56,873 nucleotides of DNA, taken from contig NZ_JAMZIK010000103.1 in NCBI RefSeq assembly GCF_024178315.1, positions 1 to 56,873 of the forward strand, written 5' to 3'. Positions within the stretch are counted from its first letter, which is position 1; every line of letters starts with the position of its first letter. The DNA is from Siccirubricoccus soli (GTDB taxonomy: Bacteria > Pseudomonadota > Alphaproteobacteria > Acetobacterales > Acetobacteraceae). Below, one piece after another: positions 41,780 through 50,052 of the stretch. The translations under genes were made by a program, and so were the position numbers. The notes under the pieces are model-generated. The model made no database searches. It had not been told where the DNA came from and saw only the letters and a list, made by a program, of their open reading frames with translations.

Positions 41780-41965
41780 ATGCTCCTGGCATTTTCCTCC
41801 CCGCTCCTCGCCGCCCTCCAGGCGCTGCACGCGGCGCCGGAGGCGGCGATGAGCTGCCTCGGCATCGCCGCCGCGGCGCTCGGAATCACCCTGCAGGCCA
41901 CCCTGCCGCCGCCGGCGGAGGACACGGTGGAGGCAACCATCCTCTCCGCCTTTGCCGCCATGTGA
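41780..41965 (+). CDS. Small hydrophobic protein between the sulfonate and sulfate halves
   Basis: 61-residue protein, not recognised. It is mostly one or two hydrophobic stretches (LLAFSSPLLAALQALHAAPE, then SCLGIAAAALGITLQATL) and ends with a short acidic/hydrophobic tail. AGGGAAAC precedes the ATG at 41780, 11 bases after the ATPase stop. It lies exactly at the junction between the SsuABC-like and Sbp-CysTWA genes. Could be a small membrane protein or a coupling ORF. Confidence 0.45.
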   Translation: MLLAFSSPLLAALQALHAAPEAAMSCLGIAAAALGITLQATLPPPAEDTVEATILSAFAAM

Positions 41966-42004
41966 GCGGCAGCGGCGTTCTCCTCCTCGCCACGCCCTCC
42001 GGAG

Positions 42005-43018
42005 ATGGCTGCGATGCGACCCTCGATCCCTGCCGGCCGCCGCGCTTTCCTCGCTGCGCCGGCGCTGCTTGCCCTGCCCGCCCGCGCCCAGGGGGTGCGG
42101 GAGCTGCTGAATGTCAGCTACGACCCGACGCGGGAGCTGTTCCGGGACTACAGCGCCCATTTCGTCCGGGAGTGGCAGGCGCAGCACCGGCAGACGGTGC
42201 GCGTGAACAACTCCCATGGCGGTTCCGGCCGCCAGGCGCGTTCGGTCATCGACGGGCTCGCCGCCGATGTCGTCACCCTCGCCCTGGCCTATGACGTGGA
42301 CGCCATTGCCGAGCGCGGGCTGATCGCGAAGGACTGGATCACCCGCCTGCCGCAGAACAGCGCGCCCTACACCAGCACCATCGTCTTCCTGATCCGCAAG
42401 GGGAACCCGAAGGGGCTCAGGGACTGGCCGGACCTGGTGAAGCCCGGCGTCGCCATCATCACCCCCAACCCCAAGACCAGCGGCGGCGCGCGCTGGAACT
42501 ACCTCGCCGCCTGGGCCTCGGCGAAGAAGCACGGGCAGGACCCGGAGGAGTTCCTCGGCCGGCTGTTCCGCCAGGTGCCAGTGCTGGATACCGGCGCCCG
42601 TGGCTCCACCACCAGCTTCGTCCAGCGCGGCCAGGGCGATGTGCTGCTGGCCTGGGAGAACGAGGCGCATCTCGCCCTGAAGGAATTCGGCGCGGGTCAG
42701 CTGGAGATCGTCTATCCGCCGCTCTCCATCCTGGCGGAACCTTCCGTCGCCGTGGTGGACGCCAATGCGGAGCGCCGCGGCACGCGTGACTTGGCGGAGG
42801 CCTATCTGCGCGGCCTCTACGCCCCGGCGGGGCAGGAGGTGGCGGTGAAGCATTTCTACCGCCCGCGCGACGAGGCGCTGCTGGCGAAGCACGCCCAGCG
42901 CTTCCCGCCGCTGGAGCTGGTGACGATCGACGGCGCCTTCGGCGGCTGGGCCGAGGCGCAGCGCACCCATTTCAGCGACGGGGGCGTGTTCGACCGCATC
43001 TACCGCCCGGGACGATGA
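42005..43018 (+). CDS. sbp: Sulfate-binding protein (Sbp/CysP)
   Basis: Periplasmic sulfate (or thiosulfate) binding protein, 337 residues. Signal sequence [20 protein letters not shown] ending near PARAQ, then [72 protein letters not shown] and [20 protein letters not shown]; these form the dehydrated sulfate site of the family. The in-frame ATG at 42014 (three codons in) is an alternative start. Feeds CysT/CysW/CysA encoded immediately downstream. Confidence 0.95.
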   Translation: MAAMRPSIPAGRRAFLAAPALLALPARAQGVRELLNVSYDPTRELFRDYSAHFVREWQAQHRQTVRVNNSHGGSGRQARSVIDGLAADVVTLALAYDVDAIAERGLIAKDWITRLPQNSAPYTSTIVFLIRKGNPKGLRDWPDLVKPGVAIITPNPKTSGGARWNYLAAWASAKKHGQDPEEFLGRLFRQVPVLDTGARGSTTSFVQRGQGDVLLAWENEAHLALKEFGAGQLEIVYPPLSILAEPSVAVVDANAERRGTRDLAEAYLRGLYAPAGQEVAVKHFYRPRDEALLAKHAQRFPPLELVTIDGAFGGWAEAQRTHFSDGGVFDRIYRPGR

Positions 43019-43866
43019 GCGCGAGCCTCGCCCTGCCGCACCGGGCCCGGCGCTTGCGCGCCATACCGGGCTTCGGCCTTGCCTTCGGGATCGCGCTGTT
43101 CTGGCTTTCCGCCATCGTGCTGGTGCCGCTGCTGGCGCTGCTGCTGCGGCCCTTCGAGCTGGGGCTTGTCGGCCTCTGGGCCTCGCTGACCGAGCCGCGG
43201 GTGCTCGCCGCGCTCCGCCTTTCCTTCGGTGCGGCGCTGCTGGCGGCGGCGCTGGCCCTGCCGCTCGGCCTGCTGCTGGCCTGGGCGGTGGTGCGGCTGC
43301 GCTTCCCGGGCCGCGCCCTGCTGGATGCCGCCATAGATCTGCCCTTCGCCCTGCCCACCGCGGTCGCCGGCGTGGCGCTGACCGCGCTGCTCTCGCCCAA
43401 TGGCTGGGTGGGCGCACCGCTGGCCGCGCTGTTCGGCTGGCGCATTGCCTTCACCCCCGCCGGCATCGTCGTTGCCCTGCTCTTCGTCGCCCTGCCCTTC
43501 ATCGCCCGGACGGTGGAGCCGGTGCTCCGCGACCTGGGGCGGGAGGCGGAGGAGGCGGCGGCGACCCTCGGCGCCACGCGCTTCCAGACGCTGCGCCGCG
43601 TGGTGCTGCCGGCGCTGGCGCCCGCCCTGCTCACCGGCTTCGGCCTGGGCTTCGCCCGGGCGGTGGGCGAGTACGGCAGCGTCATCTTCATCGCCGGCAA
43701 CATGCCGATGATCAGCGAGATCGCGCCGCTGCTCATCACCATCCGGCTGGAGCAATTCGACTATGCCGGCGCGGCGGCGATCGGCCTGGCCATGCTGCTG
43801 CTGGCCTTCGCCGTGCTGCTGGCGCTGAACCTGGCGCAGCGCGCGCTGCGGCGGGGGTGGGCATGA
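43015..43866 (+). CDS. cysT: Sulfate ABC transporter permease CysT
   Basis: 283-residue inner-membrane permease with six hydrophobic segments; typical CysT segments are [54 protein letters not shown] and the coupling loop [20 protein letters not shown]. Also [20 protein letters not shown]. It pairs with CysW to form the channel. Its start overlaps the sbp stop and its end overlaps cysW (ATGA), so all four sulfate genes are translationally coupled. Confidence 0.95.
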   Translation: MSASLALPHRARRLRAIPGFGLAFGIALFWLSAIVLVPLLALLLRPFELGLVGLWASLTEPRVLAALRLSFGAALLAAALALPLGLLLAWAVVRLRFPGRALLDAAIDLPFALPTAVAGVALTALLSPNGWVGAPLAALFGWRIAFTPAGIVVALLFVALPFIARTVEPVLRDLGREAEEAAATLGATRFQTLRRVVLPALAPALLTGFGLGFARAVGEYGSVIFIAGNMPMISEIAPLLITIRLEQFDYAGAAAIGLAMLLLAFAVLLALNLAQRALRRGWA

Positions 43867-44693
43867 ACGCGGCCGAGGACCCCCGCTGGCTCCGCGCCCT
43901 GGTGGCGGCGCTGGCGCTGCTGGTGGGGCTGCTGCTGCTGGCCCTGCCGCTGGCCGCCGTCTTCACCGAGGCGCTGCGCCGCGGCTGGGAGGTGGCGCTC
44001 GAGGCGATCCTCGAGCCCGACAGCCTGGCCGCCATCCGGCTGACCCTGCTCGTCGCCGCCATTTCGGTGCCGCTGAACACGGTGGGCGGCCTGGCCGCCG
44101 CCTGGTGCATCGCCAAGCACGACTTCCCTGGCAGGCGCCTGCTGGTCGTGCTGGTGGAGCTGCCCTTCTCCGTCTCGCCGGTCATCTCCGGCCTGGTCTT
44201 CGTGCTGATCTTCGGGCTGCAGGGCTGGCTCGGCCCCTGGCTGCAGGCGCGGCACATCCAGGTGATCTTCGCCCTGCCGGCCCTCGTCCTGGCGACGCTC
44301 TTCGTCACCTTCCCCTTCGTCGCCCGCACCGTGCTGCCGCTGATGCAGGAACAGGGCAGGGCGGAGGAGGAGGCGGCGGCGACGCTCGGCGCCGATGGCT
44401 GGCAGATCTTCCGCCGCGTCACCCTGCCCAATATCCGCTGGGCGCTGCTGGCCGGCGTGCTGCTCTGCAATGCGCGGGCGATGGGGGAATTCGGCGCGGT
44501 CTCGGTCGTCTCCGGCCATATCCGCGGCCAGACGAATACCATGCCGCTGCATGTCGAAATCCTCTACAATGAATATCAATTCGCCGGCGCCTTCGCGGTG
44601 GCGGCGCTGCTGGCGCTGCTCGGCCTCGTCACCCTCGCCGCCAAATCGGTGCTGGAACGCTGGTCCGGCCGGGCGGTGGGAGAGGCTGGATGA
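43863..44693 (+). CDS. cysW: Sulfate ABC transporter permease CysW
   Basis: 276-residue partner permease. Segments: ALVAALALLVGLLLLALPLA, VPLNTVGGLAAAWCIAKHDF, LVELPFSVSPVISGLVFVLI, the coupling loop AATLGADGWQIFRRVTLPNI, and NARAMGEFGAVSVVSGHIRG, close to the CysW family pattern. The ATG at 43863 overlaps the cysT stop; a GTG two codons upstream is possible. It ends overlapping cysA. Confidence 0.95.
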   Translation: MNAAEDPRWLRALVAALALLVGLLLLALPLAAVFTEALRRGWEVALEAILEPDSLAAIRLTLLVAAISVPLNTVGGLAAAWCIAKHDFPGRRLLVVLVELPFSVSPVISGLVFVLIFGLQGWLGPWLQARHIQVIFALPALVLATLFVTFPFVARTVLPLMQEQGRAEEEAAATLGADGWQIFRRVTLPNIRWALLAGVLLCNARAMGEFGAVSVVSGHIRGQTNTMPLHVEILYNEYQFAGAFAVAALLALLGLVTLAAKSVLERWSGRAVGEAG

Positions 44694-45769
44694 GCGTCAT
44701 CGTCGAAGGCCTGGCGCGCCGCTTCGGCACCACCGCCGCGCTGGATGGCGTGAGCCTCGCGGTGCGGGAGGGCGAGTTCGTCGCCCTGCTCGGCCCCTCC
44801 GGCTCCGGCAAGACCACGTTGTTGCGCGTGCTGGCGGGGCTGGAGCCGCAGGAGGAAGGCCGCGTCGAGATCGCGGGGCAGGAGATGGCCGGCGTTCCGG
44901 CGCGGGAGCGCGGCATCGGCGTGGTGTTCCAGAACTACGCGCTGTTCCGCCACATGAACGTCTTCGACAACATCGCCTTCGGCCTCAGCGTGCTGCCCCG
45001 CGCCCGCCGCCCGCGCCGTGCCGAGATGGCGGAGCGGGTGCGGGAGCTGCTGCGGCTCACGCAGATTCCGGAGCTGGAGCGGCGCTGGCCGGACCAGCTT
45101 TCCGGCGGCGAGCGGCAGCGCGTGGCGCTGGCCCGGGCGCTGGCCATCCACCCGAAGCTGCTGCTGCTGGACGAGCCCTTCGGCGCGCTGGATGCGCTGG
45201 TGCGGCGGGAGGTGCGCCGCTGGCTGCGCGGGCTGCATGATCGCCTCGGCATCACCACCCTCCTCGTCACCCATGACCAGGAGGAGGCGATGGAGCTGGC
45301 GGACCGCGTGGCGGTGATGGAGCGCGGCCGCATCGCGCAATTCGATACGCCGGCCGCGCTGCTCGCCGGACCCACCACGCCCTTCGTTGCCGGCTTCGTG
45401 GGGGAGGCGGCGCGGCTGGAAGGGCGCGTGGCGGGCGGCGTGCTGCGCTTCGTCCAGCCAGGCCTGCCGCCGCTGGCGGTGGCGCTGCCGGATGGGCCGG
45501 CCAGCGCCTTCCTGCACCCCCGCGACGTGGTGGCCCACCCGGCGCCGGAGGGCCCGCTGATCCGGCTGGCGCGGGCCACGGCGGAGGGTACGGCGCGGCT
45601 GGTGGTGGAGCTGGCGGACGGCGCGACGCTGGACGCGGTGGCGGAGCCGCAAGGGGAATGGCCGCAGCGCCAAGCGGCCTGCCGGCTGGAGATCACCGGG
45701 GCGCAGGTCTTCGCGGCGAATGGCGCGCGGGGCGCGGCGGCGCCGTTGCGGCTGGCGGAGGTGCGGTAG
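44690..45769 (+). CDS. cysA: Sulfate/thiosulfate import ATPase CysA
   Basis: 359-residue ATPase with a C-terminal regulatory (TOBE-like) domain. Walker A LLGPSGSGKTTLLRVLAGLE near residue 36, Q-loop VVFQNYALFRHMNVFDNIAF, signature LSGGERQRVALARALAIHP, Walker B LLLLDEPFGALDALV and the switch His in TTLLVTHDQEEAMELADRVA. After residue 240 a beta-rich domain follows (FLHPRDVVAHPAPEGPL). Last gene of the sulfur operon; a large GC hairpin cluster begins right after its TAG stop. Confidence 0.95.
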   Translation: MSVIVEGLARRFGTTAALDGVSLAVREGEFVALLGPSGSGKTTLLRVLAGLEPQEEGRVEIAGQEMAGVPARERGIGVVFQNYALFRHMNVFDNIAFGLSVLPRARRPRRAEMAERVRELLRLTQIPELERRWPDQLSGGERQRVALARALAIHPKLLLLDEPFGALDALVRREVRRWLRGLHDRLGITTLLVTHDQEEAMELADRVAVMERGRIAQFDTPAALLAGPTTPFVAGFVGEAARLEGRVAGGVLRFVQPGLPPLAVALPDGPASAFLHPRDVVAHPAPEGPLIRLARATAEGTARLVVELADGATLDAVAEPQGEWPQRQAACRLEITGAQVFAANGARGAAAPLRLAEVR

Positions 45770-45925
45770 GGCAGGGGCTCTGCCCCTGGCCCCGGACCCC
45801 CGTCTGAGTTTGCTGGTTCAACCTGCCGACTCACACCGGGGTCCGGGGGGTGGTCCCCCTCCCGGCGGAGGTGCAGGAGGCAGCGCCTCCTGCCGGGGGC
45901 TGGGGGGCAGAGCCCCCAACCTGCC
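45770..45925. repeat. GC-rich hairpin cluster (terminator-like)
   Basis: Contains GGGGC-TCT-GCCCC, long complementary arms CCCCGGACCCC and GGGGTCCGGGG around a 40-base AT-richer loop, then GCAGGAGGC-AGC-GCCTCCTGC and GGGGGC-AGA-GCCCCC. It separates the cysA end from the convergent acyl carrier protein gene and probably terminates the sulfur operon. Confidence 0.65.
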
Positions 45926-46030
45926 TAGAGCATGCTGCGTTCGCTTGCGCTCACGCAGTATGCTCTAAGCCATTGTTTTGCCAGCATCTTCACGCGTTCT
46001 GATGATTCCATCTGAGCGCGATCTGCTCTA
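45926..46030 (+). repeat. TAGAGC-type palindromic repeat, single module
   Basis: Closely matches 28916-29019 in sequence and layout: TAGAGCATGCTGCG stem, TTGTTTTG tail, TTCTGATG-ATTC-CATCTGAG dyad, and a final CTGCTCTA that pairs with the start. The terminal CTA (46028-46030) is, on the minus strand, the TAG stop of the acyl carrier protein gene. Confidence 0.85.
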
Positions 46031-46273
46031 AGCCGTCTTCGCCGCCACCAGCCGCACCAGGTCGCCGACATTCTCCATCGCGTCCAGCTCCTTGGTCCGG
46101 AAGCTGATGCCGTAATGCGTCTCCACCGCCAGGATGATCTCGATCTGCTTGAAGGAGTCCCAGCCTTCTACATCGCCCGCCGCCAGCGTCGGCGTCAGTA
46201 CGATGTCGTCACGCAAGAAGACGTCCCGGAAGATCCCGGTGAGGGTGTCGTAGATCTCGCTTTCCTCCGCCAT
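46028..46273 (-). CDS. Acyl carrier protein
   Basis: 81-residue phosphopantetheine carrier. The attachment Ser is in VEGWDSFKQIEIILAVE (D-S-F), followed by the acidic recognition helix and FRTKELDAMENVGDLVRLV. It directly follows the FkbH-like gene (start ATG 46273 lies 2-3 bases from its stop), with AGGAGG 7 bases before the ATG. Together they look like a unit that loads a glyceryl or similar C3 group on the carrier. It is not the fatty-acid AcpP: no fab genes are nearby and the Ser context differs. Confidence 0.88.
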   Translation of the reverse strand: MAEESEIYDTLTGIFRDVFLRDDIVLTPTLAAGDVEGWDSFKQIEIILAVETHYGISFRTKELDAMENVGDLVRLVAAKTA

Positions 46274-46275
46274 CC

Positions 46276-48180
46276 TCACCCCTCCTCGATGCGCATGCAG
46301 CCCGGCGCGGCCGGCAGCTCCTCCAGCGCCAGGGCGAAGTGCAGCGCCTCGCCCTCCGCCGCCAACGGCGTGAAGCCCAGCTTCGGGTAATGGTCGCGCA
46401 CCATGCCGTTCTTCGCCGTCGGCCGGTAGGTGCCGCGCAGCCGCCGGGCGCCCATCCGTCGCGCCTCCGCCGCCAGCACGGCAAGGCAGGCCTGCTCCAC
46501 CTCCCGCCCCAGCACCCGGCAGCTCATCAGCCAGGTGTCGATCGCCATCTCGCCTTCCATGCCGAGCCGCCCGATCAGGATGGCGATGACGCCATTGTCC
46601 CCGAACCGGTCCAGCAGCCGGAATTGCAGGCCAAGCGCCTGCTTGTCCTGCATCACCGCCGCGGCCTCCGCCTCGGTATAGCGGCGCGTGGTCAGGTTGA
46701 ACTGATTGGTCTTGTTGATGAGCTGGACGATGCGCGGCAGCCCCACCGCGTCGAAGCGCCGCCAGAGCAGGCGCATCTCCAGCTCCCGCAGATAGGCGGC
46801 GAGGTCAGTGGTGCTGGCCGCCAGCGCCGCGCGGGCCGCATTCCCGCGATACTGCGCGCCGCGCGCCCGGTCCTCGGCGGTGACCGCCACACCCTCGAAA
46901 TAGCCGGCATCGGCCAGCGCCGCGGGGTAGAGCGCCGGCTCCTCCGGCAGCTCCGGCACCGCCACCATCGGCAGCTCCCGCCGCACCAGCGCCCGCTCGA
47001 AGGGGTTGTCGTCCAGCAGCACCAGGGCATCCAGGCCGATGTTCAGCGCCTGCGCGATGCGCCGGAGATTGGCCGGCTTGTCCTCCCAATTCGCCACGAA
47101 GCAGGCGATGTCGGCCTCCCGCAGCAGCATCTCGGGATGCTTGGCGAAGGGCTCAGCCGCCACCGCCGCGTCGTTCTTGGAGCAGACCGCCAGCAGCACG
47201 CCGCGCGCCGCCAGCGCCCTGGCATGGGCCTGCACGGTGAGGAAGGCCTCGCCCTCCGCGCTGCCCTGGCCGAGGCCGATGCCCGCCAGCCCGTCATCGC
47301 CGATGACGCCGCCCCAGAGCGTGTTGTCGAGGTCGAGCACCAGGCATTTCGCGGCAAGCCCCTGCCGTGCCGCCAGCAGCCGCGCTACGAGGTCGCCGTA
47401 GAAGGGCGCGGCGGGCGGCGCCACTTCCTGCTTCGCGCGGTGCCAGAGCGGGGCGCTGTGCCAGGCGGCCAGCCCGTCCCGCGCTGCCCGGCCGGCGAGG
47501 TCCAGCAGATCCACCCCCGCCGCCGCGGCGCGCGCCGGCAGCTCGGCATTCAGCCGGGCGAGGAAGGCGGCGGGCGCGCCGGGCAGCCGCGCCTCGTTGC
47601 TGCCGAGCAGCGTGGGGAAGACCGGTAGCGCCGTCTGTTGCAGCACCGGCCCGCGGCAGAGCGCAGCGGCACGGCGCCAGGCCTCCTCCAGCCGCCCGAG
47701 CAACGCCGCCAGCGCGGCCTCCGCCTGGTGCGCCTCCATCCCCGCCTCAGCGCCGGCGGCGAGATGATGCGCATCCAGCGCAAACAGCACCGCATCCGGG
47801 CGGAATGCGTGCAGGCCGGAGGCCGGGTCCAGCAGTTCCTGCCACCACTGCCCATAGGCCGTTTCGTAGAGCGTCAGGTGGATGCCCCGCCGCAGCGCCC
47901 CCACCCGGATCGCGGGGTGGAGCTGCGCCGTGGTGGAGGTGGAGAGCACCGCCAGCCGCACCGGCCGCGTCGCCAGCCCGGCCGGCGGACCCTCCGCGAA
48001 GAGTGCCCGCAGCGCCGCATCCAGCGCGTTGGTCGCCACGAAATCCAGCCGTGTCCGCGCCAGCGCCATGGCCGTGTCCCAGGCCGCGGCGGAGCCGGGC
48101 GGCAGCGCCCGCAGCGCCTTCAGCCGCTCGCGCCAGTCCGGCGCCTCGGGCAGCCAGTAAAGACTTGGTCCGGCCTGCAT
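46276..48180 (-). CDS. FkbH-like HAD-IIIC phosphatase / acyltransferase
   Basis: 634 residues in three parts: an N-terminal SGNH-like domain (residues about 65-280), a HAD domain with nucleophile motif KCLVLDLDNTLWGGVIGDDG (around residue 285), AVCSKND, KHPEMLLREADI and VLLDDNPFERALVRR, and a C-terminal GNAT-like domain (about 470-630) with QFNLTTRRYTEAEAAAVM and RLLDRFGDNGVIAILIGRL. FkbH proteins dephosphorylate 1,3-bisphosphoglycerate and load glyceryl onto a carrier protein for polyketides or glycans. The adjacent ACP fits. No polyketide synthase is present, so the glyceryl group may decorate a surface polymer; inference. Confidence 0.88.
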   Translation of the reverse strand: MQAGPSLYWLPEAPDWRERLKALRALPPGSAAAWDTAMALARTRLDFVATNALDAALRALFAEGPPAGLATRPVRLAVLSTSTTAQLHPAIRVGALRRGIHLTLYETAYGQWWQELLDPASGLHAFRPDAVLFALDAHHLAAGAEAGMEAHQAEAALAALLGRLEEAWRRAAALCRGPVLQQTALPVFPTLLGSNEARLPGAPAAFLARLNAELPARAAAAGVDLLDLAGRAARDGLAAWHSAPLWHRAKQEVAPPAAPFYGDLVARLLAARQGLAAKCLVLDLDNTLWGGVIGDDGLAGIGLGQGSAEGEAFLTVQAHARALAARGVLLAVCSKNDAAVAAEPFAKHPEMLLREADIACFVANWEDKPANLRRIAQALNIGLDALVLLDDNPFERALVRRELPMVAVPELPEEPALYPAALADAGYFEGVAVTAEDRARGAQYRGNAARAALAASTTDLAAYLRELEMRLLWRRFDAVGLPRIVQLINKTNQFNLTTRRYTEAEAAAVMQDKQALGLQFRLLDRFGDNGVIAILIGRLGMEGEMAIDTWLMSCRVLGREVEQACLAVLAAEARRMGARRLRGTYRPTAKNGMVRDHYPKLGFTPLAAEGEALHFALALEELPAAPGCMRIEEG

Positions 48181-48277
48181 CCCTGGCCCCTGCCGCGCAG
48201 ATCACGCCGGCGCGGAAGCCGGCGAGGTGAAACGGATGGCAGGCTAGCACAGGTAGCGGTTGGACGCGCCCCGCCGG

Positions 48278-48311
48278 TGCCCTGCCGCGGCTTTGCCGCG
48301 GCAGGCTGTGC
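48278..48311. repeat. 34-bp repeat with perfect 10-bp stem (second copy)
   Basis: Exact reverse complement of 29087-29120: CTGCCGCGGC-TTT-GCCGCGGCAG plus conserved flanks. It lies upstream of the FkbH-like gene and downstream of the luciferase-like gene. A second hairpin, CCCCAC paired with GTGGGG (about 48346-48374), ends next to the luciferase-like stop codon and could terminate that gene. Confidence 0.75.
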
Positions 48312-48375
48312 GAGACTACGGGCGTAGAGCGCTTTCCGGGGCCCCCACAAGGCCGCGAAGCGGTGTCGTGGGGAT

Positions 48376-49473
48376 CTACTCCGCCGCCCGCGCCTTCTTC
48401 TCCTTGCCCCAGCTCTTCAGCACCGGCAGCACTTCCTTGGCGAAGAGCTTCAGGCTGCGCTCGGAAACCGCGAAGGGCGTGCCGCCGAAGCGGAAGGAGA
48501 CGTTCAGCTCGAAGTCGCCCAGCAGCTCCCGCCGCTTCTCCAAACCGCGCAGGATCTTGTCCGGCGTGCCCCAGCTCGCCGCCTGCATGAAGCCCTTGAT
48601 GGCGCCTTCGAGGCCGCCCGCCTTGCGCGCCAGGTCGGCCTTCTGCTGGTAGGAATCATAGCCCTTCACCTGGGCGAAGTGGCTGCCGAGGAATTCGTAG
48701 TGATGGAAGTTGCTCTCGACGAACTTCCCCTGGTAGCGGGTGGCCTCCGCCTCGGCGCTCGCATTGTCCTCGCCGCAGATGACGAACTCCGTCATCATCA
48801 GGGTCGGCGGCTCCGTGCCGTGGTACTGGCGGTGCAGTTGCCGCCCGCGCTCGATCACCGGCAGCCGCATCTCCCAGGGCCGGTCGGCGAACATCACCAT
48901 ATGGGCGCCGAGCTTTGCCGCCGAGTTCACCGAATCCTCGCTCGAGGCCACGGCGTAGATCCGGCCGTCGAAGCTGTGCTGTGGCCGCGGCCGCAGCTCG
49001 ATGCGCGGTTGCTTGTAGAACTTGCCATTGCCCTCGATGAAGCCGGTGCGCAGCGCGTTGATGATCATCGGCGCCGCCTCGTCGAAGCGTTCGCGCGACT
49101 CGTCCATGGACATGCGGAAGGCCTCGAATTCCCGCCGCGCCAGGCCGCGCCCCATGCCGAAGCGCAGCCGCCCGCTGGAAAGCAGGTCGAGCACCAGCGC
49201 ATTCTCCGCCACGCGCAGCGGATCGTGCCAGGGGATGATGACGGCGGCGGTGCCCACATCGATATGTGGGTGCTTCGCCGCCAGATGCGTCATCAGGTGC
49301 AGGTTGTCGGGAACGAAGGAGTAGTCGTTGAAGTGATGCTCCGCCGACCACAGGCAGTCGAAGCCGAGATCGGCTGCCAGGGCGGCGAGCTTCAGCTCCT
49401 CCTCCCACACCCGGTTGTCGGGGCAGTCCTCCCAGCCATAGCTGGCGAAGACCATCATCATGCCGACATCCAT
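48376..49473 (-). CDS. LLM-class flavin-dependent oxidoreductase
   Basis: 365-residue luciferase-fold enzyme: KLAALAADLGFDCLWSAEHHF near residue 28, VGTAAVIIPWHDPLRVAENA, LLSSGRLRFGMGRGLARREF and AVASSEDSVNSAAKLGAHMV. The AEHHF segment is typical of the bacterial luciferase/LuxA-like branch and unlike the SsuD-like enzyme at 37.8 kb. It probably uses FMNH2 or F420-like cofactors to oxidise an unknown substrate. It stands as a single gene, with a hairpin after its stop. Confidence 0.82.
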   Translation of the reverse strand: MDVGMMMVFASYGWEDCPDNRVWEEELKLAALAADLGFDCLWSAEHHFNDYSFVPDNLHLMTHLAAKHPHIDVGTAAVIIPWHDPLRVAENALVLDLLSSGRLRFGMGRGLARREFEAFRMSMDESRERFDEAAPMIINALRTGFIEGNGKFYKQPRIELRPRPQHSFDGRIYAVASSEDSVNSAAKLGAHMVMFADRPWEMRLPVIERGRQLHRQYHGTEPPTLMMTEFVICGEDNASAEAEATRYQGKFVESNFHHYEFLGSHFAQVKGYDSYQQKADLARKAGGLEGAIKGFMQAASWGTPDKILRGLEKRRELLGDFELNVSFRFGGTPFAVSERSLKLFAKEVLPVLKSWGKEKKARAAE

Positions 49474-49585
49474 GCGGATTTCCTTCCCTTCCCGTTGCCG
49501 GCCTCACTGCCGGCTTGGGGGAAAGGCTATGCCCCGGCTGCCATCAGGGCAACCGGGGGCCGGGCCGGCCGGCCGGGGGCCTGTA

Positions 49586-49942
49586 TCAGGCCTCCATGGC
49601 GCCGTGCCGCCGCATCAGCGCCTCCATCCGCTTCGCATCCGCCCGCGGAACGTCCAGGCGCATGGTCACCCGGTCGTCATCCAGGTCGATGCTGGCGCAG
49701 CGGCGGTCGAGCGGGCCTTCCCGCACCGCCGCCTCCAGCGCCAGCTTCGCGGACTCGGATTCCGGAAAGCGCAGGCTGAGCGTGACGGCATCGGGGTTGG
49801 TCGGCGCCGCGCCATCGGGCATCATGCTCTCGGCCGGCACGGCGCGGCTGCCCTGGCCGGCATTGCCGCTCGGCGGATCGCTGGCCGGAAAGGTCTGGCG
49901 CACGGCCTCATCCTGAAGCCGGTCGCGATGGGTCTCGGACAT
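49586..49942 (-). CDS. Small soluble protein of unknown function
   Basis: 118 residues. N-terminal part charged and Gly/Pro/Ser-rich (RQTFPASDPPSGNAGQG); the segment TFPASDPPS is common to small uncharacterised alphaproteobacterial proteins. The C-terminal 65 residues form an alternating beta/alpha pattern (VTLSLRFPESESAKLALEAA, then IDLDDDRVTMRLDVPRADAK) that could be a small ligand-binding fold. ATG 49942 precedes MSETHRDRLQ with AAGGGGG upstream. It is divergent from the Na/Pi cotransporter gene. Function unknown. Confidence 0.65.
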   Translation of the reverse strand: MSETHRDRLQDEAVRQTFPASDPPSGNAGQGSRAVPAESMMPDGAAPTNPDAVTLSLRFPESESAKLALEAAVREGPLDRRCASIDLDDDRVTMRLDVPRADAKRMEALMRRHGAMEA

Positions 49943-50052
49943 GGTAGGCCCCCTTAAGGCTGTTGTCCTGGCAACGCAGTGTCCGGGCAGGGAGTTCACC
50001 ACTATCCTTTCCCGGGTCGGCCCGGAACGGGACCGAGGAGGGCCTGGCGGCG

